64,000 bases of DNA from Thermogemmatispora aurantia (GTDB lineage Bacteria; Chloroflexota; Ktedonobacteria; Ktedonobacterales; Ktedonobacteraceae). The DNA lies in assembly GCF_008974285.1 (NCBI RefSeq), contig NZ_BKZV01000002.1, forward strand, positions 62,001-126,000, written 5' to 3'. Position numbers and translations under genes: made by a program. Shown one piece after another: positions 16,140 to 25,586 of this stretch. Numbering within the stretch: position 1 is the first letter of the stretch; each line of letters opens with the position of its first letter. The notes under the pieces are model-generated. The model did not search any database and was not told the origin of the DNA. It worked only from the letters and a program-made list of their open reading frames with translations.

Positions 16140-17102
16140 TCACCTTTCGTGTGTTGCGTGTGCCTTGGGCGCAAGATAGCGCTGCGGATCGCTTTCGAAG
16201 AGCCGCCTGCAAGCGGGGCAGCAGAAATAGAAGGTCTGCCCTTGATAGGTGCTGCGCTGCCTGGCGGCGGCTACTTCTACTATCATACCACAGACCGGAT
16301 CAATGGCGGTCGCAGACGACGCCTCGACAGCGGTAGGCGACGCTGCTGCGGCTGGCACCTGGGCGGATTGGCGCCGGCGCACCTGAACCAGCTCGGCCAG
16401 GATACTGGCAGCAATCTCTTCGGGTGTGACCGCCCCCAGATCAAGACCAGCGGGCGCCCGCAGGCGAGCAATGACGTGTTCCTCCAGGCCGGCCTCGCGC
16501 AGGTACTGGCGACAGGCCTCGGCCCGCCGGCGGCTGCCAACCATGCCTACATACCAGGCGGGACTGCGTAGGGCGCGGGCAACGGCCTCGTCGTCGTATT
16601 CGCCATGTGTGGCCACCAGGACAGCGCTGCGCTCGTCGGGCTGCATGCTGACCAGGCCGCCCTCGTCGATCTGGACAACGCCAAAGTCGAGGACGGGCGC
16701 CAGGCGCGCGAGAGCCGCTACGACCGGAGAGGCACCAATCAGGAAGAGACGCGGCGGCGGTAGATGTGGCTCCATATAAATGTCTAGAATTCCTCCGCTG
16801 CTACAGGTCATGGGGAAGACGCGCACTCCAGAACCGGTGCGCGTAAGACCAGCTTCCGGCGCTCCCAGGCGCAGGAGATAGGGGTCGCCCCCTTCGTGGA
16901 GGAGACGCAAGGCCTCGCGCACGACCACCGGCTGGGCACAGCTACCGCCGATCCAGCCGCTGATGCTGCCATCGGCCTGGATCAAGGCCCGCGCCCCTGG
17001 CTTGGCCGAAGTGGGCCGCTCGCACCAGACCACGGTCGCCAGGACAAAGGGCTTGCGCGCCTGCTCCAGACGCTGAGCCAGCTTGAGCACATTCTCAGGC
17101 AT
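16140..17102 (-). CDS. XdhC/CoxI-family molybdoenzyme maturation factor fused to a YHS metal-binding domain
   Basis: This 320-residue protein starts with an XdhC/CoxI domain (about 1-100, with GWIGGSCAQPVV). A Rossmann XdhC_C domain follows (about 115-240: LFLIGASPVV, VGSRRR, APAGLDLGAVTPEEIAASILAE). XdhC proteins bind molybdenum cofactor and help its sulfuration and insertion into xanthine-dehydrogenase-family enzymes. After a Ala/Ser linker, residues about 265-310 form a YHS domain: IDPVCGM, a QGQTFYFCCPACRRLF segment and a C-terminal RYL. YHS domains bind metal, often copper or zinc. Since form I CO dehydrogenase needs a Mo-Cu centre, a copper-handling role is an attractive inference. GGAGGG lies 7 nt before the ATG. 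Confidence 0.88.
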   Translation of the reverse strand: MPENVLKLAQRLEQARKPFVLATVVWCERPTSAKPGARALIQADGSISGWIGGSCAQPVVVREALRLLHEGGDPYLLRLGAPEAGLTRTGSGVRVFPMTCSSGGILDIYMEPHLPPPRLFLIGASPVVAALARLAPVLDFGVVQIDEGGLVSMQPDERSAVLVATHGEYDDEAVARALRSPAWYVGMVGSRRRAEACRQYLREAGLEEHVIARLRAPAGLDLGAVTPEEIAASILAELVQVRRRQSAQVPAAAASPTAVEASSATAIDPVCGMIVEVAAARQRSTYQGQTFYFCCPACRRLFESDPQRYLAPKAHATHER

Positions 17103-17250
17103 ACCGTTTCCCTCCGGGCAGCCAGCACCGGCGACCGGCTGCGCCAGGCGGCAAGCAGCATCTATCTATCTGCCTGCTTGTCTGCGCCTGGCTCCGGCCT
17201 CCGGTCTGGCGGCTGCCATCATCCACCTGGTTGGGTTGCTGAGGGCCACA

Positions 17251-19626
17251 CTACGCTGTGGCAAGCCCTTTCTCTTTGAGAATGGCCCAGACCTTCCACG
17301 GGGTGATGGGAATGTCGATGTGGCGTACACCAACGTGCGCCAGGGCATCGACCACCGCATTGGCGATGGCCTGGGGAGCACCCACCGTCGGCGACTCGCC
17401 CACGCCCTTGGCCCCAATGGGATGGTGCGGCGAGGGCGTCACTGTACGCGCCGTCTCCCAGCGCGGGGTTTCCATCGCCGTCGGAATCAGGTAATCCTGG
17501 AAGTTGCTTCCCAGGACATTGCCATCCTCATCGTAGGCCAGCTGCTCGTAGAGGGCCGGCGCCAGCCCCTGAGTCAGGCCACCGTGGATCTGGCCTTCGA
17601 CGATCATCGGGTTGATAACCGTGCCGCAGTCGTCGACGGCCAGGAAGCGGCGAATGTGCACCTCGCCAGTGCCACGGTCGATGTCGACAACGCAGATGTA
17701 GCTGCCAAAGGGATAGGTCAGATTGGGCGGATCGTAGTAGTTGACGGCCTCCAGGCCCGGCTCCAGATAGGGCGGGCAGTTGGTGTAAGCGGCAAAGGCG
17801 ATCTCCTGGATGGTCTTCCCTTTGCTCGGGCTGCCGCGCACATAGAAGCGGCCCGGCTCCCATTCGAGGTCTTCTTCGCCTACTTCGAGCAGATAGGCCG
17901 CGATCTTGCGCGCCTTGTCGCGGATCTTGCGCGCGGCCACGGCGGTGGCGGCCCCGCCGACGGGAGTGCTGCGACTGGCGTAGGTACCCAGGCCGTAAGG
18001 GGCGGTATCGGTGTCGCCATGCTCGACGTCGACGTCGTCGGGCGAGATACCCAGCTCGGCGGCGATGATTTGGGCAAAGGTCGTCTCGTGGCCCTGGCCC
18101 TGGGTCTGGACTCCGATGCGGGCCAGCACTTTGCCGGTGGGATGGACACGGATCTCGCAGCTATCGAACATCTGGATACCGGCGATGTCGAAGTGCTTGC
18201 CGGGACCAGCCCCGACGATTTCGGTGAAGGAGGAGATGCCAATGCCCATCAGCTCGCCGCGCGCTCGCTTCTCGGCCTGTTCGCGGCGCAGCTCCTCGTA
18301 GCCGATCTTCTCCATCGCCAGGCGCAGGGCACGTTCATAGTTGCCGCTGTCGTAGGTCCAGCCCAGGGCCGAGCGGTAGGGAAAGGCTTCGGGCTTGATG
18401 AAGTTCTGCAGGCGGATCTCCGCGGGATCTTTGCCCACCTCACGCGCCAGCGTGTCCATCATGCGCTCGATGAGATAGGAGGCTTCCGTGACGCGGAACG
18501 AGCAGCGGTAGGCGATGCCGCCAGGTGCCTTGTTAGTGTGCACGGCGTCGACGGCAACGTGGGCATGCTTGAAGTCGTAGGAACCGGTGCAGATGTGGAA
18601 GAGGCCAGCGGGGAACTTGGTCGGCTGGGCCGCCGCATCAAAGGCGCCGTGGTCGGCCAGGGTGTAGACACGCAGCGCCTTGACGGTGCCCTCTTTGTCA
18701 GCGGCGATCTCCGCGTGGATGTGGTAGTCGCGCGCAAAGCCGGTGCTGGTCAGGTTTTCGGTGCGGTCCTCGATCCATTTGACCGGCCTGCCAGTCTTGA
18801 GGGCTGCGACGACAGCGCAGACGTAGCCGGGATAGATGGGGACCTTGTTGCCGAAGCCACCACCGACGTCGGGCGAGATGACACGGATGCGGTGCTCAGG
18901 CAGGCCGGAGACGATGGCGAAGAGCGTGCGATGGGCATGCGGAGCCTGCGAGGTCATCCAGACGGTCAGCTTGCCGGTGGCCGCGTTGTAATCAGCCACA
19001 CAGCCACAGGTCTCGATGGGAGCCGGGTGGATACGCGGGACGTACATGTCCTGACGCACGACAACGCCGTTCTGCTCGGCCTCGGCAAAGGCGGCATCGG
19101 TGGCGGCGCGATCGCCGGTCTCCCAGTGGTAGATCTGGTTGGTCGGCTGGCGATCCTTCTTGTCGGGCCGCAGCAGTGGAGCGTCGGGCGCCAGCGCTTT
19201 GTGAGGATCGACGACGACGGGCAGGGGATCGTAGTCGACTTCAACCGCGGCAGCGCCATCGGCGGCGGCGTAGCGGCTCTCGGCTACAACAAAGGCGACT
19301 TCCTGCATCTGGTAGAGGACGCGATCGACGGCCAGCACGGCCTCGCTATCGCCGGAGAGCGTCGGCATCCAGGCCAGGCCGGCGGCCTCCAGGTCCTTGC
19401 CAGTAATGACGGCGACAACGCCCGGCACCTGCAGGGCCTTGCTGATGTCGATGCTCTTGATCAGGGCATGGGCGTAGGGACTGCGCACAATGTCGGCATA
19501 GAGCATGCCCGGGAGCTGGATATCGTCGACGTAATTGCCCTTGCCGCGAATGAAGCGCGCATCTTCCTTGCGCTTGTAGGGTTCTCCCAGGCCGTGGACG
19601 TGTGGGCCTGCACTGGTGGTGGTCAT
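17251..19626 (-). CDS. coxL: Form I aerobic carbon monoxide dehydrogenase, large subunit (Mo-Cu)
   Basis: This 791-residue catalytic subunit oxidises CO with water to CO2, passing electrons to CoxS and CoxM. The diagnostic form I active-site loop AYRCSFR is present, with Cys375 as the expected copper ligand; form II enzymes carry AYRGAGR instead. GGGFGNKVPIYPGY, QGQGHETTFAQ and the C-terminal GVGESPTVGAPQAIANA (catalytic Glu) are all intact. The length is normal for CoxL. It starts 2 nt after coxS, with GGAGGTGA upstream. Because the form I motif is exact, growth or survival on atmospheric or geothermal CO is a well-supported prediction. Confidence 0.97.
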   Translation of the reverse strand: MTTTSAGPHVHGLGEPYKRKEDARFIRGKGNYVDDIQLPGMLYADIVRSPYAHALIKSIDISKALQVPGVVAVITGKDLEAAGLAWMPTLSGDSEAVLAVDRVLYQMQEVAFVVAESRYAAADGAAAVEVDYDPLPVVVDPHKALAPDAPLLRPDKKDRQPTNQIYHWETGDRAATDAAFAEAEQNGVVVRQDMYVPRIHPAPIETCGCVADYNAATGKLTVWMTSQAPHAHRTLFAIVSGLPEHRIRVISPDVGGGFGNKVPIYPGYVCAVVAALKTGRPVKWIEDRTENLTSTGFARDYHIHAEIAADKEGTVKALRVYTLADHGAFDAAAQPTKFPAGLFHICTGSYDFKHAHVAVDAVHTNKAPGGIAYRCSFRVTEASYLIERMMDTLAREVGKDPAEIRLQNFIKPEAFPYRSALGWTYDSGNYERALRLAMEKIGYEELRREQAEKRARGELMGIGISSFTEIVGAGPGKHFDIAGIQMFDSCEIRVHPTGKVLARIGVQTQGQGHETTFAQIIAAELGISPDDVDVEHGDTDTAPYGLGTYASRSTPVGGAATAVAARKIRDKARKIAAYLLEVGEEDLEWEPGRFYVRGSPSKGKTIQEIAFAAYTNCPPYLEPGLEAVNYYDPPNLTYPFGSYICVVDIDRGTGEVHIRRFLAVDDCGTVINPMIVEGQIHGGLTQGLAPALYEQLAYDEDGNVLGSNFQDYLIPTAMETPRWETARTVTPSPHHPIGAKGVGESPTVGAPQAIANAVVDALAHVGVRHIDIPITPWKVWAILKEKGLATA

Positions 19627-19628
19627 GG

Positions 19629-20147
19629 CTATTCACCTCCGCCGCCGCTGCCGGCGGGTACCTGCTCGGGTTGCGGCTCGCGCAGCTTTTGCGCGGCGTA
19701 CTGGATGGCCTTGACAATATTGACGTAGCCCGTGCAGCGACAGAGATTGCCCGAGATGCCTTCGCGGATCTCTTGCTCGCTGGGATCGGGATTGCGCTTG
19801 AGCAGAGCCAGGGCGGCCATCATCATGCCCGGCGTGCAGTAGCCGCACTGCAAGGCGTGCTCGACGTGGAAGCCTTCCTGGAGCGGGTGGAGCTTGCCGT
19901 TTTGCTCCAGGCCCTCGACGGTCAGCAGCTCGCGCCCATCGGCCTGCACGGCCAGCATGGTGCAGGATTTGACCGCCTTGCCATCGACCAGGATGGTACA
20001 GGCGCCGCAGGAGGAGGTGTCACAACCAATGTGAGTGCCGGTGAGGCGCAGGCTGTCGCGCAGCCAGTGAACCAGCAGGGTACGCGCCTCAACGTCGCCT
20101 TCGTAGAGCTTGCCGTTGATGGTGACGCGAATGTGGTGGATGCTCAT
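19629..20147 (-). CDS. coxS: Aerobic carbon monoxide dehydrogenase, small [2Fe-2S] subunit
   Basis: This 172-residue protein has the N-terminal plant-type [2Fe-2S] site ([15 protein letters not shown] then SC) and the C-terminal four-helix [2Fe-2S] site ([11 protein letters not shown] then CRCTGY). It carries electrons from the Mo-Cu site of CoxL to FAD in CoxM. AGGAGG precedes the ATG, which lies 2 nt from the end of coxM. Length and motifs are canonical; a Pro/Gly/Glu-rich tail of about 15 residues is the only extra. Confidence 0.96.
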   Translation of the reverse strand: MSIHHIRVTINGKLYEGDVEARTLLVHWLRDSLRLTGTHIGCDTSSCGACTILVDGKAVKSCTMLAVQADGRELLTVEGLEQNGKLHPLQEGFHVEHALQCGYCTPGMMMAALALLKRNPDPSEQEIREGISGNLCRCTGYVNIVKAIQYAAQKLREPQPEQVPAGSGGGGE

Positions 20148-20149
20148 GG

Positions 20150-21028
20150 CTAGGCGCCTCCTGTTGCGCGGCTGCGCGCCTGGCGCAGCGCCCGCATGGT
20201 CAATGTCTCAACCATCGCACGCTTGTAGTCAGCGGGACCGCGCAGGTCGCTGACAGGCTGAGCCTCGGCAGCGGCTTGCCTGGCGGCCTGGGCGATGACC
20301 GCGTCGTCAAGGGTGCTGCCACGCAGGAGCTGCTCAGCGGCGCGGGCCTTGATGGGGGTCGGGCCGACGTTGGTCAGCCCGATACCAGCGTAGGTGACGT
20401 GCCCGGCTCCGTCCAGGACAACGTAGGCGGCCACGCCGGCGATGGCGTAGTCACCGACCTTGCGCTCTAGCTTCAAATAGGCGCCGCCGCTGCGCTCTGC
20501 CGGGGCCGGAATGCGGATCTCGGTCAGCAGCTCGTTGGGCTGCAGCGTCGTCTCAAAGCTGCTGTCGGTAAAGAACTGCTCGATCGGAATGAGGCGCTGG
20601 CCAGTGGGACCGGTCGCTACGAGCTGGGCCCCGAGGGCAAGCATGGTCGCCGGGTGATCGTTGGCAGGATCAGCGTGGGCCAGGTTGCCGCCGATGGTGG
20701 CCCAGTTGCGCACCACGGGATCGGCGATGACGCGGGCCGTATCCGCCAGAATGGGATAGCGCCGGCGAATGAGGTCCGAGGCCTCCAGGTCGACTTCGCG
20801 CGTCAAGGCCCCAATGTGCAGGGTGCCGTCGGCTTCTTGCATGTACTCCAGGTCGCGCAGACGGTTGATGTCCACCAGAACGGCAGGGGAGGCGAGGCGA
20901 AAGCGCAGGAGGGGAATAAGGCTGTGCCCACCCGCGAGCACCTTGGCATCGGCGCCGTGCTGGTCCAGTAAGGCGATGGCCTCAGCAACGCTGCTGGCCA
21001 CCTGATAGTCAAAAGGACCAGGGATCAA
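20150..21028 (-). CDS. coxM: Aerobic carbon monoxide dehydrogenase, medium FAD subunit
   Basis: This 292-residue protein contains the FAD-binding motifs [13 protein letters not shown] (near residue 32) and [17 protein letters not shown] (near 105). The CO_deh_flav C-terminal domain begins around 180. It passes electrons to the respiratory chain, usually via quinone. The start is a TTG at 21026-21028, chosen because GGAGGTGATC, a near-perfect anti-Shine-Dalgarno match, sits 7 nt upstream. It is the first gene of the coxM-coxS-coxL-XdhC/YHS-coxG run, all on the minus strand with gaps of 2-150 nt. Confidence 0.95.
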   Translation of the reverse strand: MIPGPFDYQVASSVAEAIALLDQHGADAKVLAGGHSLIPLLRFRLASPAVLVDINRLRDLEYMQEADGTLHIGALTREVDLEASDLIRRRYPILADTARVIADPVVRNWATIGGNLAHADPANDHPATMLALGAQLVATGPTGQRLIPIEQFFTDSSFETTLQPNELLTEIRIPAPAERSGGAYLKLERKVGDYAIAGVAAYVVLDGAGHVTYAGIGLTNVGPTPIKARAAEQLLRGSTLDDAVIAQAARQAAAEAQPVSDLRGPADYKRAMVETLTMRALRQARSRATGGA

Positions 21029-21393
21029 GGGGAGATCACCTCCGTTTCGTCACTGGCAGCCTACTGAGCAGGCAGGGCGGGGCATGACCCGAGGCCAGGC
21101 CGGATGCGTCTGGCTCCAGTCGGCCTTTGTGACGTGCTCGCTCCTGTCTGGCGCTGGCTTGGGTGTGATCGCTGAGCGTCTCGTCTCAGCTCAGCATTTC
21201 GCAGAGCGTGGCAGGCGTGGTTGATTGTCTACGCTGCTTCCAGTATAGCCAGGATGGGGAAGCACCTGTTACCTCCGAATGCAGGGTCTTGCTCCCCTGC
21301 TTTTGGAGGGTGGTCGATCAGCAAAAGCTGCACCCGGGCAACACGCCGGCTGACTGGCTGGCTGATTGACCAACTACTGGACTCGCTGCCCGC
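21029..21393 (-). other. Intergenic region upstream of coxM
   Basis: No gene is seen. A possible -10 (TATACT on the minus strand, 21242-21247) has no matching -35. GCTTTTG (21299-21305) pairs with CAAAAGC (21322-21328). A GGCT/GACT tetranucleotide tract lies at 21348-21370. Confidence 0.35.
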
Positions 21394-22029
21394 CTAGAGC
21401 CAGCCCTGCTTGACAGCTACCATGACGGCCTCGGTGCGATTCTTCACCCCCAGACGATGCAGGATCTCCTGAACGTAGCTCTTGACCGTATTCTCGCTGA
21501 GGTAGAGCTTGGCGGCAATCTCGCGGCTGGAAAGGCCCTGGGCGATCAGGCGCAGAATCACCAGCTGCTGGGCGCTCAGCGGCTCCGGCCCCGGCTCCTG
21601 ACGCACCGGCGTCCGGCGCAAGTGGGCCAGTACGGCCACCGCCGCCTTGGGATCAATGGCCGCCTCGCCGCGCGCCACCGCGCGGATCGAGCGCTTGAGA
21701 TCGAAACGCTCGATGTCCTTGACGATATAGCCGCGGGCGCCCGCCTGCAGGCACTCGGCCACCAGGTTCTCATCGGTATAGGTGGTGACAATGATGACCC
21801 CGATCTCGGGGTAGCGCTCGCAGACCTGGCGGCAGAGCGCGACGCCGCTCACTCCCGGCAGGCGCACATCGAGCAGAATGATGTCGGGATGCAGGCGCTC
21901 GACCAGCCCCAGAGCCTGCTCGGCATTGGCCGCCTCGCCCACGATCTCGAAATCCGGCTCCGAGACCAGCATGGCCTTCAGGCCCTCGCGCACCATCTCG
22001 TGATCATCGACGATCAGTAAGCGAATCAA
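21394..22029 (-). CDS. NarL/FixJ-family response regulator
   Basis: This 211-residue protein has a receiver domain with acidic pair Asp8-Asp9, phospho-acceptor Asp54 (LLDVRLPG), the conserved Thr in VTTYTD and Lys105 (VKD). A LuxR-type helix-turn-helix occupies about 145-205 (LSAQQLVILRLIAQGLSSREIAAKL, ENTVKSYVQEI). It should bind DNA when phosphorylated. Its start overlaps the end of the upstream histidine kinase by 26 nt, so they form one unit. It is the nearest regulator upstream of coxM on the same strand; control of the cox genes is plausible but unproven. Confidence 0.93.
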   Translation of the reverse strand: MIRLLIVDDHEMVREGLKAMLVSEPDFEIVGEAANAEQALGLVERLHPDIILLDVRLPGVSGVALCRQVCERYPEIGVIIVTTYTDENLVAECLQAGARGYIVKDIERFDLKRSIRAVARGEAAIDPKAAVAVLAHLRRTPVRQEPGPEPLSAQQLVILRLIAQGLSSREIAAKLYLSENTVKSYVQEILHRLGVKNRTEAVMVAVKQGWL

Positions 22030-23389
22030 GGGGGATCACCGCCTTCACGATCAGGCCGCCTTCCTCACCGTTGACCAGCAGAAGCTGGCCGCCACAGTCG
22101 TTCACCCGCTGCTGCATGCCGCGCAGTCCCAGATGGGCCGGATTGTGACGGTAGCTTTCCAGGATCTCCGGCGCCAGGCCAACCCCGTTATCCTGCACGA
22201 CCAGCACGGCCTGTGTGCGCGTGACCTGCACGGTGACCACGACAGTGGTCGCCTGGGCATGACGCAGGACGTTGGAAAGCGCCTCGCGCGCCACGCTGAA
22301 AAGGGCGTTCTCGACTGCTACCGGCGGCGCACTGGCCCACTCGGCGACTACCAGGTCCATGTCGAGGCCCGCTGCAGATTCGCGCAGGTCGTGGATGAGG
22401 GTATGCAGGCGACTGATCAGGCCACCGTCCTGCGTCTGTGGCTCGCTGGAGGAGAGGGCAAAGATGGCGTCGCGCACCTGGGCCGTTCCCAACGAGGCCA
22501 GCTGCTTGATGGTGCGCAGGGGACGCTCCAGCGGCGACCCCGGCGGCAGCTGCTCCAACGCCCAGTCAGCCTTGAGACCAATGGTGAATAGCGTCTGCTG
22601 GACGCGGTCGTGTAGCTCCTGAGCGATGCGGCTGCGCTCGTCGGCCAGCATCTGGCGCTTCTGCGCTTCGGTGAGCTCGTGATGCAGGGTCTGGAGATCA
22701 GTGGCCACTCGCGTCAGCTCCTGGTTGCGCCGCTCTAGCTCGGCAGTGCGTTCCCGAACCTCGCGTTCAAGCCGCGCGGCCTGCTCTTCCATGGCGTGGC
22801 GCTCGCGGGCAATGAGCTGGGCATTGTGAATGGCAACAGCGGCCTGCGCGCTAAGGGCCTCGATCAGCTCGACGTGGCGCGGTTTGAAGCGGCTGGGTTG
22901 CGTGTGCCCGATGAGGAAGGCCCCCAGGATCGACCCTTCGCGCGTCCGCAGCTGGACGCCGAGAAAACTGCGCACGGGGATATGGCCGCGGGGAATGCCG
23001 ACGTAGCGCCGGTCGGCGAGAACGTCGTCCACCAGCACGGAGGCACCTTTCCAGAAGACGGGATGAAGAACACCAATGCCCTCGACCGGACCGACATGAC
23101 GGAAGTGTTCTTCGACTCCGTGCTCACCAGAGATAGCTGCTAGATGGAAGAGGCCCTTCTTGCTGCGCCGCTCCGGCGATTCATGAGTGAGTTCGGGAAT
23201 GAGGAAAAAGGCAGCGTACTCGGCTGCGGTCACCTTGCGCGCGGCGTCGGTGATCATCTGGAGCAGGCGCTGGAGGTCAAACTCTGAGGTGAGCGCAATG
23301 GCAATGCGGTTGAGCTGGGCCAGCTCTTCGGCACGCTCCTGCAGGCTGGCAATCAGGTTCGTCCGGCTGTCATCGCTGGTCTGTACCAT
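22004..23389 (-). CDS. GAF-domain sensor histidine kinase (HisKA_3, NarX-like)
   Basis: This protein of about 461 residues has a GAF sensor domain (about 25-190), a coiled coil rich in Arg/Glu/Gln (about 190-245) and a HisKA_3 dimerisation domain with the phospho-histidine in RIAQELHDRVQQTLF. The HATPase domain has N-box NVLRHAQ, G1 VQDNGVGL and G2 HLGLRGMQQR. There are no transmembrane helices, so it senses a cytoplasmic signal or bound ligand, possibly heme or gas, as in other GAF kinases. Start 23389 (MVQTSDD) is an ATG; an in-frame TTG at 23416 is possible. It overlaps its response regulator. Confidence 0.92.
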   Translation of the reverse strand: MVQTSDDSRTNLIASLQERAEELAQLNRIAIALTSEFDLQRLLQMITDAARKVTAAEYAAFFLIPELTHESPERRSKKGLFHLAAISGEHGVEEHFRHVGPVEGIGVLHPVFWKGASVLVDDVLADRRYVGIPRGHIPVRSFLGVQLRTREGSILGAFLIGHTQPSRFKPRHVELIEALSAQAAVAIHNAQLIARERHAMEEQAARLEREVRERTAELERRNQELTRVATDLQTLHHELTEAQKRQMLADERSRIAQELHDRVQQTLFTIGLKADWALEQLPPGSPLERPLRTIKQLASLGTAQVRDAIFALSSSEPQTQDGGLISRLHTLIHDLRESAAGLDMDLVVAEWASAPPVAVENALFSVAREALSNVLRHAQATTVVVTVQVTRTQAVLVVQDNGVGLAPEILESYRHNPAHLGLRGMQQRVNDCGGQLLLVNGEEGGLIVKAVIPLDSLTDRR

Positions 23390-23467
23390 AGCAGGCTTCT
23401 TCTCTGTGACGCGCAACTACCCGGGCCCGAGCAAAGACGTCTGTCCTGTCGTCGTTGACTGCTATTT

Positions 23468-23476
23468 ATTATAGCA
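23468..23476 (-). promoter_or_regulatory. Extended -10 promoter of the GAF histidine kinase operon
   Basis: TGC-TATAAT on the minus strand is a perfect extended -10. The predicted start is near 23461, leaving a leader of about 72 nt. Confidence 0.6.
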
Positions 23477-23583
23477 GCTCCCTCTGGCTCCTGCCCTTGC
23501 ACGCTCACGAGCAAGGTCCGGGCAAAAGGGACCACCTACGCCCCCCGGCCCGCCATTGACGGCTCCTTTGACGCCACTGGCCC

Positions 23584-24189
23584 CTAAAGCCAGCCTTTTT
23601 GACGGGCCAGCTGCGCTGCCTCGATGCGATTGCGCGCCCCCATCTTCTGAATGGCAACTGAGAGATAGTTACGCACCGTTCCCTCGGAGAGAAAGAGCTG
23701 AGCCGCGATCTCGGCTATGCTTGCTCCAGGCAGGGCAGCCCGCAAGACTTCTCGCTCGCGCTCGGTCAGAGGATTGTCTCCTTCGCTGAGGGCCGCCATT
23801 GCCAGGCTGGGATCAACGATGCGCTCACCTGCCAGCGCCCGCCGAATGGCGGTGGCCAGCTGCGCCGACGGAGCATCCTTGAGCAGGAAACCTACGACGC
23901 CGTTGGCCAGAGCTTGCTTGAGATAGCCAGGACGCCCAAAAGTGGTCAGAATAAGGATGCGACACTCTGGCAGCTGGCGATGGAGCGCCGCCGCTACCGT
24001 GAGACCATCGCCGCCCGGCATCTCGATGTCCAGGAGCGCCACATCGGGCCGGGCCTCTAATGCTGCCGGCACCACCTCGTCGCCACGTCCAACTTCGGCA
24101 ACGACCTCGATGTCACCCGCCAGACTGAGTAGCGCCACCAGAGCACCGCGCACCATCGCTTGATCTTCAGCCAGCAGGACTCGTATCAT
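23584..24189 (-). CDS. DesR-like LuxR-family response regulator
   Basis: This 201-residue protein has a receiver with acidic residues in LLAEDQ, phospho-acceptor Asp in LLDIEMPGGDG, Thr in ILTTFG and Lys in LLKDAP. A LuxR helix-turn-helix follows (LTEREREVLRAALPGASIAEIA, GTVRNYLSVAIQK). The start at 24189 has AGGAGGGCGG upstream; a longer reading to 24255 lies inside the kinase gene. It overlaps the 3' end of the DesK-like kinase by 23 nt. DesR-type regulators usually control membrane-lipid or envelope-stress genes. Confidence 0.92.
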   Translation of the reverse strand: MIRVLLAEDQAMVRGALVALLSLAGDIEVVAEVGRGDEVVPAALEARPDVALLDIEMPGGDGLTVAAALHRQLPECRILILTTFGRPGYLKQALANGVVGFLLKDAPSAQLATAIRRALAGERIVDPSLAMAALSEGDNPLTEREREVLRAALPGASIAEIAAQLFLSEGTVRNYLSVAIQKMGARNRIEAAQLARQKGWL

Positions 24190-25534
24190 CGCTCCGCCCT
24201 CCTGTGACGTCAGTTTGTTTCTCAGCACTCTCTTGCTCTCCTTCACGGCCAGCATGCTCAGCGGCTGAGACTTCGCCGCGGCGCCCTGTCAGTGGTAATG
24301 CCACCTCCAGACGAAAGCCGTCAGCCACTGGCCCGGCTTCGAATTGACCACCCAGCTCTAGCACCCGTTCGGCCAGACCGCGCAGCCCGTTGCCCGCTGC
24401 TACCTCCCCGCCCTGAGCTGGTCGCACGAGCCCGTCGTTACTGATCGTGATCCAGAGCAGGCGCCCCTCCTGCCTGAAGCGAATGCAACACTCGCGCGCC
24501 CGACTATGTCGAATAACGTTGGTCACACCTTCGCGCACAATCCAGGAACAGACAACCTCTAGCGCCGGTACCGCCACGGCCTCCAGAGTACGCTCACCCT
24601 CTAGCCGATAGCGCACCCCGGCTACCTCCAGTAACTCACGCGCAGCCCGTAGCTCATCAAGCAGCGCAGGCCGGCGGTAGGCGCTCACTGCCTCGCGCAC
24701 TTCTTGCAAGGTGAAGCGAGCAACTTGCTCGATGTCGCGGATCTCGCGCGCCGCCCTCTCTGGAGCCTGGTCAAGCAGACGGCCAGCCAGCTCGCTCTTC
24801 AGCGCGATTAACGAGAGGCTGTGGCCAAGCAGGTCGTGGAGATCGCGCGCAATGCGCAGCCGCTCTGCCGTGGCCGCCAGACGGGCAATCTCCACGCGCG
24901 CGCTGCGCAGCCGCTGGCTGGTTCTGACAAAATGGCCCACAGCCGCGATGAGCGCGCCAATGACTGCGATGAAGAGCAGGGTCATGCCCTCCACGTTGAG
25001 CGCATTATGGGCCAGCAGAGCGAGAAGGGTCGCCAGCAGCGCCAGCCCGGCAACAGCGAGCACGGTCTGACGTACAGGGAGACGTCCGCCACTGTAGCCA
25101 CTAATGTAGTAGAAGAGGTTGAGCCAGTTATTGCCGCCGTTGAGCAGCACCAAGGGGATCGCCAGCAGGCTCAGCAGCCCCAGGATCAGCCAGGCCCGCA
25201 ACAGACGCCGATCAACAGCGCCGGTCATAGGTGGTGTGGAAGCCAGATAACGGGCATCGCACCAGCTCGCCCAGAGATAGATGCTAAAAAAGCATATCAC
25301 TCCTGAAAGAGAAATAAAGGCATCGACAGGCTGCGGATGCGATGATAGCAACTGGAGGATAATGGGCAGGAACAAAGGTACCCAGGCTACCCAAACGCTC
25401 CAAATGAGATAAGGCGATAACCTCTCTACGGGCCACGGTGGGACCGCCTCTAGAGGAGACTGTGACACTTTCTCAGCCTCAAGGGGGGCCGTCTTCCGAC
25501 GAAACGGCCAGGGCAGATGCAGGCGGCGCGACAT
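24167..25534 (-). CDS. DesK-like membrane sensor histidine kinase
   Basis: This protein of about 455 residues has five or so transmembrane helices between residues 30 and 210 (such as YLIWSVWVAWVPLFLPIILQL and MTLLFIAVIGALIAAVG). HisKA_3 follows, with phospho-His in RIARDLHDLLGHSL, and a HATPase with NVIRHS and NGLRGLAERV. DesK-type kinases sense membrane state or small molecules. The start is uncertain. In-frame ATGs at 25534, 25618 and 25672 all lack a strong ribosome site. I prefer 25534 because the longer forms would translate a GGCT/GACT simple-repeat tract that is intergenic everywhere else here. The promoter at 25701-25729 would allow any of them. Confidence 0.9.
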   Translation of the reverse strand: MSRRLHLPWPFRRKTAPLEAEKVSQSPLEAVPPWPVERLSPYLIWSVWVAWVPLFLPIILQLLSSHPQPVDAFISLSGVICFFSIYLWASWCDARYLASTPPMTGAVDRRLLRAWLILGLLSLLAIPLVLLNGGNNWLNLFYYISGYSGGRLPVRQTVLAVAGLALLATLLALLAHNALNVEGMTLLFIAVIGALIAAVGHFVRTSQRLRSARVEIARLAATAERLRIARDLHDLLGHSLSLIALKSELAGRLLDQAPERAAREIRDIEQVARFTLQEVREAVSAYRRPALLDELRAARELLEVAGVRYRLEGERTLEAVAVPALEVVCSWIVREGVTNVIRHSRARECCIRFRQEGRLLWITISNDGLVRPAQGGEVAAGNGLRGLAERVLELGGQFEAGPVADGFRLEVALPLTGRRGEVSAAEHAGREGEQESAEKQTDVTGGRSDDTSPAG

Positions 25535-25560
25535 ACTTTTGCTCGTTTCTAGCGCAGACA

Positions 25561-25586
25561 GGCTGGCTGGCTGACTGACTGACTGG
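25561..25586. repeat. Tetranucleotide tract (GGCT)3 then (GACT)3
   Basis: A simple-sequence run 5' of the DesK-like kinase. Similar GACT/TCAG-type tracts occur at 14601-14618, 21348-21370, 53230-53243, 47757-47776 and 57323-57359. Confidence 0.6.

Noticed and set aside
17083-19728. 881-codon open frame on the plus strand across coxL.
   Set aside because: It is the antisense of coxL and neighbours, caused by high GC and codon bias; the minus strand carries all family motifs.
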